A model generated the notes under the pieces. It was not told the origin of the DNA, did no database searches, and worked only from the letters and a program-made list of their open reading frames with translations. Positions 31,775-37,774 of a stretch of DNA of 37,774 bases are shown one piece after another. The stretch's first letter is position 1. The number at the start of each line of letters is the position of its first letter. The position numbers were made by a program, and so were the translations under genes. Source of the stretch: Pusillimonas sp. UBA6240 (lineage in GTDB: Bacteria; Pseudomonadota; Gammaproteobacteria; Burkholderiales; Burkholderiaceae_B). The DNA lies in contig DJWC01000162.1 of the NCBI GenBank assembly GCA_002441445.1, positions 1 to 37,774 on the forward strand, written 5' to 3'.

Positions 31775-34294
31775 ATGCATACCAAACAGCGCAGCGCCGC
31801 ATTGACTGCGGCTGTTCTCATCAGTGCCATTTCCGGCTTGGCCCTGGCCGCCGCCGGAGCCTGGCTGGCCTGGCTGGGAGGCTCATGGTATTACCTGCTT
31901 GCCGGCCTGGCTTTTCTGGCCACGAGCGTCCTTCTGTACCGGCGGGACGCCCGGGCTCTGTGGGCGTATGCGGCGCTGGTGCTGGGCAGTCTATTGTGGT
32001 CTTTATGGGAAGCCGGCCTGGACTGGTGGCCGCTCGCGGCGCGCATGGATGTGCTGTTCCTGTTCGGAGTCTTTCTGCTGACGCCATGGGTGACGCGGCC
32101 GCTGGTGCATCGCAAGCGCGCCACCCCGCAGGCGCGCGCGCAATATGCGCCGGCCTTGCGCAGGGCCAGCCTGCCGCTGGCCTTGGCCATGGTTCTGTTC
32201 GTGGCCGCGGCCATCGCCTCCTGGTTTGTCGATGTTCATCGCATCGAGGGCGAGCTGCCGGCCGCCGGCGCGGCCATTGCAGCCGGCGCCGGCGGCGTTC
32301 CTCCGGGAGCATGGTACGCCTATGGACGTACGGCTGAAGGGCAGCGTTATTCGCCCTTGACCCAGATAAACCCGAAGAATGTCGGCAAGCTGGAAGTCGC
32401 CTGGCATTACGAGACGGGCGATGAGCGCGGGCACGAGGGCGATCCCGTGGAAACCACCTTCGAGGCGACCCCCTTGAAGATCGGCAACCGGCTGTTCTTC
32501 TGCACGCCGCATCAATCGGTGATCGCTCTGGATGCGACGACGGGCAAGCAGGTCTGGCGCTACGATCCCAAGATACAAAGCGGCCTGGCTTTGCAGCACT
32601 TGACATGCCGGGGGCTGTCCTTCCGTCCCGCTGCGAAGGATCGCGCCGAAGGCCCCGCGACGGAGACGGCCCGAAAGGTGGCCGCCGCCATAGCGCGGGC
32701 GCCGGAGGCCGCGCCGCAGCCATCCCGTCCGGACTTGCCTATAGCCGCCCGGATCGGCCCCGCGGTGGATGCATGCGACGCGATGCTGTTCATGCCGACG
32801 GCCGACGGACGCATCATTGCGCTCAACCCCGACAGCGGCGCGGTATGCAAGAACTTCGGGGCCGGCACGGGCCAGCTCGATTTATGGCGCAATATGCCCA
32901 ATGTGAATCCGGGCAGCTATTATTCGACTTCGCCCGTGGCGGTCTCGCGATCGCTGATCATCGTAGGCGGCACGGTGCTGGACAATGTCTCCACCGCCGA
33001 AGCATCGGGGGTGATTCGCGCCTACGACATCGATTCAGGCAAGCTCATATGGAATTGGGATGCCGGCAAGCCCGATGCGACCGAGCCCATCTCCGCGGAC
33101 GCAAGCTATACCGCCAATTCGCCCAATAGCTGGTCGATATCGAGTCTGGACGAGGAATTGGGCATGGTGTACGTGCCGCTTGGAAACCAGCCGCCGGACC
33201 AGTGGGGCGGCGATCGCAGCGCCGCGGTCGAACGCTATGGCTCGGCGATAGTCGCGCTGGATTTGGCCAGCGGGCGGGTACGCTGGAGCTTTCAGACCGT
33301 GCATCACGATTTGTGGGACTATGACATCCCCGCCCAGCCCAGCCTGATTGATCTGACCGTGAACGGCGAGACCGTTCCCGCGCTCGTGCAGCCCACCAAG
33401 CAGGGCGAGGTATTCGTGCTCGACAGGCGGAACGGCAAGCCCATCCTGCCGGTGTCCGATGTCCCCGCGCCGCAAGGGGCGGCGCAAGGGGATAGGACCG
33501 CCGCTGCGCAGCCGATGTCGCAACTGTCCTACGCCCCCCAACGCCTCACTGGCGCCGATATGTGGGGCGCCACCCTGTTCGATCAACTGGCCTGCCGCAT
33601 CGCTTTCCGTCAGTTGCGCTACGAAGGGCGCTATACCCCGCCATCCACGCAGGGCACGCTGGTGTATCCGGGGAATTTCGGGGTGTTCAACTGGGGAAGC
33701 ATTGCGGTGGATCCGCAGCGCCAGGTAGCGTTCACCACGCCCACTTATCTGGCATTCGTATCGCGCCTGGTGCCACGCAAAGACGACACGAGCCTGTATG
33801 TGCAAGGCGGGAATCGTCCGAAGGATAGTTTGCCGGCCTTGAATGAAAATTTCGGTGCGCCTTTTGCGGTACAGCTTAGCGCCTTCACTTCGGCGCTCGG
33901 CCTGCCGTGCCAGGCGCCTCCCTGGGGCTATGTGGCGGGCGCCGACCTGAAAACGGGCAAAATAGCCTGGATGCACAAGAACGGCACGGTCAGGGATAGT
34001 TCCCCGCTGCCTTTGCCGTTCAAGATGGGCGTGCCGAATCTGGGCGGCCCCATCCTGACCGGGGCGGGCCTGGCTTTTCTATCCGGTACTTTGGACTACT
34101 ACGTGCGCGCCTACGATGTGGCGGACGGCCGCCAGCTTTGGGAAAGCCGCCTGCCCGCGGGCGGCCAGGCCACGCCCATGACTTATATGGGCGAAGACGG
34201 CAGGCAGTACCTGGTAGTGGTGGCGGGCGGGCATGGATCCCTGGGGACCAAGGCCGGCGATGATGTCATCGCCTATGCGCTGCCGAAGGAATGA
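31775..34294 (+). CDS. gcd: Membrane-bound PQQ-dependent glucose dehydrogenase
   Basis: An 839-residue quinoprotein that oxidises aldoses to aldonolactones in the periplasm and passes electrons to ubiquinone. The N-terminal 150 residues contain about five membrane segments; the rest is the eight-bladed PQQ propeller. The likely catalytic Asp517 lies in WDYDIPAQPSL. Other landmarks are NPKNVGKLEVAWHYETGD and the tryptophan-docking repeats. Residues about 283-330 form an Ala/Pro-rich insert longer than in E. coli Gcd (796 residues). No pqq genes are in the window. The 3' end overlaps the convergent PACE gene by 29 bases. Confidence 0.95.
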   Translation: MHTKQRSAALTAAVLISAISGLALAAAGAWLAWLGGSWYYLLAGLAFLATSVLLYRRDARALWAYAALVLGSLLWSLWEAGLDWWPLAARMDVLFLFGVFLLTPWVTRPLVHRKRATPQARAQYAPALRRASLPLALAMVLFVAAAIASWFVDVHRIEGELPAAGAAIAAGAGGVPPGAWYAYGRTAEGQRYSPLTQINPKNVGKLEVAWHYETGDERGHEGDPVETTFEATPLKIGNRLFFCTPHQSVIALDATTGKQVWRYDPKIQSGLALQHLTCRGLSFRPAAKDRAEGPATETARKVAAAIARAPEAAPQPSRPDLPIAARIGPAVDACDAMLFMPTADGRIIALNPDSGAVCKNFGAGTGQLDLWRNMPNVNPGSYYSTSPVAVSRSLIIVGGTVLDNVSTAEASGVIRAYDIDSGKLIWNWDAGKPDATEPISADASYTANSPNSWSISSLDEELGMVYVPLGNQPPDQWGGDRSAAVERYGSAIVALDLASGRVRWSFQTVHHDLWDYDIPAQPSLIDLTVNGETVPALVQPTKQGEVFVLDRRNGKPILPVSDVPAPQGAAQGDRTAAAQPMSQLSYAPQRLTGADMWGATLFDQLACRIAFRQLRYEGRYTPPSTQGTLVYPGNFGVFNWGSIAVDPQRQVAFTTPTYLAFVSRLVPRKDDTSLYVQGGNRPKDSLPALNENFGAPFAVQLSAFTSALGLPCQAPPWGYVAGADLKTGKIAWMHKNGTVRDSSPLPLPFKMGVPNLGGPILTGAGLAFLSGTLDYYVRAYDVADGRQLWESRLPAGGQATPMTYMGEDGRQYLVVVAGGHGSLGTKAGDDVIAYALPKE

Positions 34295-34709
34295 ACCAGC
34301 GTTTTCGCAATGTGTCGTAGGCCAGATTGAAGAAGAACGCATAGGGCAGGTAGAAGAGCACCAGCCCGATATCCAGCAGCAGGGCGTGCCACAGGCTGAC
34401 ATCCAGCCACCACGCCGCGAAGGGAATGGCGGCCAGGATGAGGCCTAGCTCGAAACCGCAGGCATGGGCGGCGCGCACCCACAGCGTGCGCTCGAAGCCC
34501 CATCGCCTTTGCAGCCTATCGAACAGCCAGTTGTAGAGCATGTTCCATGCAACCGCCATGGTCGCGATGGCGGCGGTCAGCAAGCCCATGGAACTTATCG
34601 AGTGGCCCGTAAGCCAGGAGGCGAGGGGGGCGGAAATGCCGATGGCAAGAACTTCAAACAGAACGGCATGAAATGCCCTTTCCGCCACACTGCGTTCGTA
34701 AACCCGCAT
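34266..34709 (-). CDS. PACE-family multidrug/biguanide efflux transporter
   Basis: A 147-residue membrane protein with two tandem bacterial transmembrane pair domains (four segments). ERAFHAVLFEVLAIGISAP at the N-terminus contains the conserved membrane Glu needed for transport in AceI. The second repeat begins RTLWVRAAHACGFELGLILAAIP. Relatives export chlorhexidine and short diamines. I chose ATG 34709 with GGAAGA close upstream over GTG 34736. It is convergent with gcd with a 29-base overlap. Confidence 0.87.
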   Translation of the reverse strand: MRVYERSVAERAFHAVLFEVLAIGISAPLASWLTGHSISSMGLLTAAIATMAVAWNMLYNWLFDRLQRRWGFERTLWVRAAHACGFELGLILAAIPFAAWWLDVSLWHALLLDIGLVLFYLPYAFFFNLAYDTLRKRWFIPSAAHRR

Positions 34710-34789
34710 TATGTCTTCCGAATGCGGTGCCGTCACCGCGAGAGAAACGTAAAGCGAGGTCGTCCACGCCCGTTGAAAGACTTCATTGT

Positions 34790-34821
34790 AAAAAAATCGC
34801 GGCGGCGGGGCAAATGCCGCG
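34790..34821 (-). terminator. Intrinsic terminator of the leftward Lys/Ala-rich exported protein gene
   Basis: On the minus strand CGCGGC (complement of 34816-34821) pairs with GCCGCG (complement of 34798-34803), followed by A and seven T (34796-34790). Confidence 0.65.
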
Positions 34822-34847
34822 GCCGTTTACGTTTATAAACGGCGCGG
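34817..34847. repeat. Hairpin with exact 8-bp arms, plus adjacent direct repeat
   Basis: GCCGTTTA (34822-34829) and TAAACGGC (34836-34843) pair around CGTTTA, extended by CCGC/GCGG. Just beyond it, GGCGGCCGGCG occurs twice (34851-34861 and 34866-34876, period 15), ending 9 bases from the downstream stop codon. Together with the terminator this 3' region is unusually structured. Confidence 0.6.
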
Positions 34848-34885
34848 CCCGGCGGCCGGCGAACCGGCGGCCGGCGCTCCGGCGG

Positions 34886-35245
34886 CTATTTGCCGAATTT
34901 GGTTTTGGCCTGGGCGATGCAAGCGTCTTTGGCGTCGCCGGACATTGCGTCGCACTTTTCCTTGGCCACATCGTAAGCGGCGTCGCGCTTGGTCTTGGCC
35001 GCTTTTTGTTCGGCTTCGGCTTTCTTTTTTCCCGCTTTGGCATCGGCCTTGGCCGCATCGCGCGCGGCTTTGGCTTTTTCTTCGCACACGTCGCGGTCAT
35101 TGCCTTTGAGAGAGCGGCATTGCTTCATGTCCGCATCATATCGCGCCTGAACCGCATCCGCCGCCCAGGCTCCGCCGCCGAATAAAGACGCCGCGGCCAG
35201 AACAGCGGTTCCACAAGATGCAATCATCCATCGCGTTGCTTTCAT
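34886..35245 (-). CDS. Exported Lys/Ala-rich hypothetical protein
   Basis: A 119-residue protein. A signal peptide (MKATRWMIASCGTAVLAAAS...) ends near AWA. The mature part is a charged, Ala/Lys-rich helix-forming segment (AARDAAKADAKAGKKKAEAE) flanked by Cys pairs (CRSLKGNDRDVC and CDAMSGDAKDAC), which suggests two periplasmic disulfide-linked helices. I chose ATG 35245, 8 bases after AAGGA; ATG 35254 would overlap that site. I do not recognise a named family; similar proteins occur in Burkholderiales, often annotated TolA-like because of composition only. Confidence 0.75.
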   Translation of the reverse strand: MKATRWMIASCGTAVLAAASLFGGGAWAADAVQARYDADMKQCRSLKGNDRDVCEEKAKAARDAAKADAKAGKKKAEAEQKAAKTKRDAAYDVAKEKCDAMSGDAKDACIAQAKTKFGK

Positions 35246-35392
35246 TTTGTTCATCCTTGATCGTGAGAGCGAGGCTGCGCCGCCCCATTGCCGCGCCGGT
35301 CCGTACGCCCGGCGATGCGAGGCAAGCGCCGTGCCTGCAACCGCGGCAAAAGTGCGTTACTCTGCAAGGACCTCAATCAAGGAGTCAAAACT

Positions 35393-35674
35393 ATGGCACA
35401 AGCATCCGCTCGCCACATCCTCGTAGACACCGAAGCCAAAGCCAACGAGCTGAAAGCCTCCATCGAAAACGGCGCGGACTTCGCGCAGCTCGCCAAAGAA
35501 AATTCCAGCTGCCCTTCGTCGCGCCAAGGCGGCGATCTGGGTACTTTCGGGCGCGGCCAAATGGTCAGGGAATTCGACGAAGTCGTGTTCAGCGCGCCGG
35601 TAGGCGTCGTGCAAGGGCCGGTCAAAACCCAGTTCGGCTATCATCTGGTCGAAGTCACCGACCGCCAAGACTAA
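35393..35674 (+). CDS. ppiC: Parvulin-type peptidyl-prolyl cis-trans isomerase (PpiC)
   Basis: A 93-residue single-domain parvulin. ASARHILVDTEAKANELK, SSCPSSRQGGDLGTFGRGQMVREFDE and GPVKTQFGYHLVEV are the classical motifs; the two His of the active-site tetrad (HIL and YHLV) and the Phe of FGRGQM are present. No signal peptide, so it is cytoplasmic as in E. coli. ATG 35393 follows AAGGAG; the longer reading from 35288 is not supported. Confidence 0.95.
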   Translation: MAQASARHILVDTEAKANELKASIENGADFAQLAKENSSCPSSRQGGDLGTFGRGQMVREFDEVVFSAPVGVVQGPVKTQFGYHLVEVTDRQD

Positions 35675-35780
35675 AACAGTCGCAGCTGCGGCGGCATAAG
35701 CCCGGTCGAGGTGCTAACATCTACGGTTTCCGCGGGCCTCATCCAAGCGGGGCTGTCTTCATCTCATCCAGAATGCCGCC

Positions 35781-36977
35781 ATGCCGACCCAGTCTGAATC
35801 CCATTACCTGCGCACCCTGTATGTAGGCGCCTTCATTGTATTGCTGGCGCTGGGCGTGCGCGCCACCTTCGGGCTCTTCATGCAGCCCATGGGGCTGGAA
35901 CGCGGCTGGGGCAGGGATGTGTTTTCCCTGGCTTTCGCCCTACAGAATCTGGTATGGGGATTCGGCTCTATTTTCATCGGCATGTTGGCCGACCGCTACG
36001 GCTCCGGCCGGGCTATAGCGCTCGGCGCTTTCCTGTACATGCTCGGCATGATGGGCATGCAGTTTTCCCACAGCGAACTATCCCTTTATCTGACCGCCGG
36101 CGTCCTGGTGGGCCTCGGGCAGGCCGGCGTCACGTTCCCCATCATTCTTCCGGTCGTGGCGCGCGCAGTGCCGCTGGCGTACCGGAGCACGGCCATGGGC
36201 ATCGCCACGGCGGGCGGATCCTTGGGCCAGTTTGCGGTGGTGCCCACGGGGCAGTTCCTGATATCCACCATGGACTGGACGGGCGCGCTGTGGATACTGT
36301 CGCTGTTTGTCGGCATGGGCATCCCGCTGGCGGCTTTTTTGAAAGGCAAGCCGGCTGCGCATACAGGCAGCCACTCGCTGCGCGCCGCCATCCGCCAGGC
36401 GCTGGGGCATGGCTCTTTTCACTTTCTGTTCTGGAGCTACTCCGTCTGCGGCTTCCATACGGCCTTCATCACTTTGCACCTGCCGGCCTATTTGACGGAC
36501 TCCGGATTGACCGCGACGCACGGCGCCATTTCCATCGCCCTGATCGGCTTGTTCAACGTGGCGGGCTCGCTGTATGCCGGCAAGCTGGGCGAGCGCTACA
36601 GCAAAAGGACGCTGCTGGCCGCCATTTACTTTCTGCGCGCCTTCGGCATTCTTTTCCTGATCAGCGTTCCGCTGACGCCTTGGGTGGCCTATGTCTTCGC
36701 AGGCTGGATGGGCTTGTTCTGGCTGGGAACCGTGCCGCTGACGCAGGGGCTGATCGGCCAGATCTACGGCCTGCGCTATGCGGCCACCTTGTCGGGCATC
36801 GTCTTCCTCGGGCACCAGGTCGGCAGTTTCGTCGGCGTGTGGCTGGGAGGTTATGTCTATCAGACAACGGGCAGCTATATCACCGTGTGGTGGGCCGGCA
36901 TCGTGCTGGCCGTCGTCGCGGCCGTCCTGAGCCTGCCGGTCAAGGAAAAACCGCTGGCCAGCCCCGTGGCGGTCTGA
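35781..36977 (+). CDS. Major facilitator superfamily transporter
   Basis: A 398-residue permease with 12 predicted membrane segments. The segment GSIFIGMLADRYGSGRAIALG between helices 2 and 3 is the MFS motif A (G-x-L-A-D-R-x-G). A central cytoplasmic loop (about 190-210) separates the two halves. Monocarboxylate/oxalate-type relatives are common in this group, but the substrate is not readable from sequence. The gene stands alone. Confidence 0.92.
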   Translation: MPTQSESHYLRTLYVGAFIVLLALGVRATFGLFMQPMGLERGWGRDVFSLAFALQNLVWGFGSIFIGMLADRYGSGRAIALGAFLYMLGMMGMQFSHSELSLYLTAGVLVGLGQAGVTFPIILPVVARAVPLAYRSTAMGIATAGGSLGQFAVVPTGQFLISTMDWTGALWILSLFVGMGIPLAAFLKGKPAAHTGSHSLRAAIRQALGHGSFHFLFWSYSVCGFHTAFITLHLPAYLTDSGLTATHGAISIALIGLFNVAGSLYAGKLGERYSKRTLLAAIYFLRAFGILFLISVPLTPWVAYVFAGWMGLFWLGTVPLTQGLIGQIYGLRYAATLSGIVFLGHQVGSFVGVWLGGYVYQTTGSYITVWWAGIVLAVVAAVLSLPVKEKPLASPVAV

Positions 36978-37139
36978 GCGGCCGGCCGGTGCTGTGGCGT
37001 CGGGCGGTTCGCTGGACACATGTTGGATTGGGCGCATGGGCTGGCTTATCTCGGCTGGGGCGCTTTTCGTACTGATGGCTTTTCGAGCCAAATGTTTCCC
37101 GAAATCGGTATTTTCCGAGCCGGGCGTCTTTCTGGCTGG

Positions 37140-37170
37140 ATGCCTTTTGGACTGTATGCCTTTTGGACTG
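37140..37170. repeat. Two-copy tandem repeat, period 16
   Basis: ATGCCTTTTGGACTG occurs at 37140-37154 and again at 37156-37170. It lies 34 bases before a small gene, in the otherwise empty 36978-37203 gap. A hairpin GCCCCGC-GTCTT-GCGGGGC follows at 37173-37191. Confidence 0.8.
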
Positions 37171-37191
37171 GCGCCCCGCGTCTTGCGGGGC

Positions 37192-37197
37192 TAGAAT
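37192..37197 (+). promoter_or_regulatory. Possible -10 box directly before the small membrane protein
   Basis: TAGAAT sits 6 bases before the ATG at 37204, so a start site at or near that ATG would make an almost leaderless transcript. No good -35 lies at normal spacing. Confidence 0.3.
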
Positions 37198-37203
37198 CAG
37201 GAC

Positions 37204-37380
37204 ATGAGCTCCTTTTCCCATAAACCAGCCGAGCCGGCAACCATGGTCCGCGCGCCCCGCGTGTGGCGCATTGCCGGCTGGGGTGCGCTTGCCATCGTCC
37301 TGGCGCTTGCTTTCGTCGGCTACCTGACGCCCGACATGCGCGTGCAATGGGCCAACTTCGTCGCTCTGTGCGGGTTTTGA
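37204..37380 (+). CDS. Small single-span membrane protein, 58 residues
   Basis: The reading MSSFSHKPAEPATMVRAPRV... ends NFVALCGF with a TGA stop at 37378-37380. It has a positively charged N-terminal part and one hydrophobic segment (about residues 22-41: IAGWGALAIVLALAFVGYL), so an N-in single-pass inner-membrane protein is likely. AGGA precedes the ATG. It is below the usual length cut-off for gene calling; the fit of start, charge and hydrophobicity supports it. Function unknown. Confidence 0.65.
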   Translation: MSSFSHKPAEPATMVRAPRVWRIAGWGALAIVLALAFVGYLTPDMRVQWANFVALCGF

Positions 37381-37491
37381 CGCGGCGGACGTCAGATTTT
37401 GAAATAGCCCGTTGCAAGCGCCTGTGGTTTCTTTTCCGCATATGGCGGATACTGACAAATCCGGCATATGCCCATCTTCAGGAGAATCTCT

Positions 37492-37749
37492 ATGGCAACA
37501 GATACCGACAAGGTCAAAGAAGTCATCGACGAAGGGGCCGACATGGCGGAGGAAGCGGTCGATGAGGCCGCCAGCAAGGCACGCTACGCAACGCGCCGCG
37601 CCAGGGACGCCGCCCAGGACGCCGTGGATTCCGGCAGCGACATCGTCGAAGGCGCGATCTTGTGCGCAAAAGACATGGTGCGCGCAAGGCCCATCACTAC
37701 GCTTGCCGTAGTGGCTGCGGTCGCCTACCTTTGCGGGCGTTTGAAATAA
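37492..37749 (+). CDS. DUF883/ElaB-like membrane-anchored protein
   Basis: An 85-residue protein. An acidic/Ala-rich amphipathic helix (about 1-60: VKEVIDEGADMAEEAVDEAA...) precedes a basic RARP and a C-terminal membrane segment (ITTLAVVAAVAYLCGRL), the ElaB/YqjD arrangement. E. coli YqjD tethers ribosomes to the inner membrane in stationary phase; whether this one does is inference. ATG 37492 follows AGGAGA. The last 25 bases of the window hold nothing recognisable. Confidence 0.82.
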   Translation: MATDTDKVKEVIDEGADMAEEAVDEAASKARYATRRARDAAQDAVDSGSDIVEGAILCAKDMVRARPITTLAVVAAVAYLCGRLK

Positions 37750-37774
37750 GCTTCTGCTGTTCTGAAGAGTAGCG

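Noticed and set aside
37020..37223. Small 67-codon frame upstream of the 58-residue gene
   Set aside because: It spans the tandem repeat and hairpin, has no ribosome site and overlaps the better-supported small gene.
1..37774. CRISPR array, tRNA, rRNA, integrase or complete insertion sequence
   Set aside because: I looked for regularly spaced repeats, cloverleaf-type sequences and transposase motifs and saw none; repeats found are only two-copy or single palindromes.

Overview
The window looks like chromosomal DNA of a betaproteobacterium of the order Burkholderiales, most likely an Alcaligenaceae member (Bordetella/Achromobacter/Pusillimonas-like). This rests on the RpoD C-terminus at the left edge, two orphan Bug/TctC periplasmic receptors of the kind greatly expanded in that family, high GC over most of the window, and the overall gene repertoire. 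The genus is inference; no rRNA or tRNA gene was seen.

Layout. (1) 1-96: 3' end of rpoD. (2) About 97-8,590: a visibly lower-GC block (about 50-55% GC in hand-counted lines against up to 78% in a line of the next block) carrying a divergent acyl-CoA catabolic unit. acyl-CoA dehydrogenase, CoA-transferase III and MaoC hydratase run leftward; a second CoA-transferase III, TetR, enoyl-CoA hydratase, quinone oxidoreductase and a Bug receptor run rightward. The two arms are separated by a perfect 9-bp-arm palindrome lying inside two mutually overlapping, opposite-strand sigma70 promoters. It looks like an acquired catabolic island parked behind rpoD. (3) 8,596-17,690: a LacI regulator (leftward) and a rightward cluster: ThDP enzyme, SDR, a NitT/TauT-type ABC importer (receptor, ATPase, permease) with a metallo-beta-lactamase-fold hydrolase between receptor and ATPase, a second Bug receptor and a second SDR, closed by a strong terminator. 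LacI-type operators sit in the divergent promoter region. (4) 18,064-30,032: a TRAP transporter (receptor, then HyuA/HyuB 5-oxoprolinase-type subunits, then small and large permeases), an XRE-cupin regulator, a gamma-glutamyltransferase-like enzyme without a signal peptide, a DadA/PuuB-type FAD oxidase, an NAD(P)H-dependent FMN reductase and a LamB/YcsF (PxpA) protein. This reads as import and cytoplasmic breakdown of a gamma-glutamyl, lactam or amide compound. (5) 30,004-37,749: housekeeping and accessory genes: BenE-type transporter, a 45-aa glycine-zipper protein, PQQ glucose dehydrogenase, PACE efflux protein, a Lys/Ala-rich exported protein, parvulin isomerase, an MFS permease, a 58-aa membrane protein and a DUF883/ElaB-like protein.

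How they work together. Regions 2, 3 and 4 each combine periplasmic capture, a local regulator and cytoplasmic enzymes, so they are three adjacent catabolic modules under TetR, LacI and XRE-cupin control respectively. None has an obvious known substrate. The most system-like candidates for something undescribed are the region 4 set, where two unrelated 5-oxoprolinase families sit beside a cytosolic GGT and an amine/amino-acid oxidase, and the region 3 cluster, with two separate uptake receptors plus a hydrolase and ThDP lyase.
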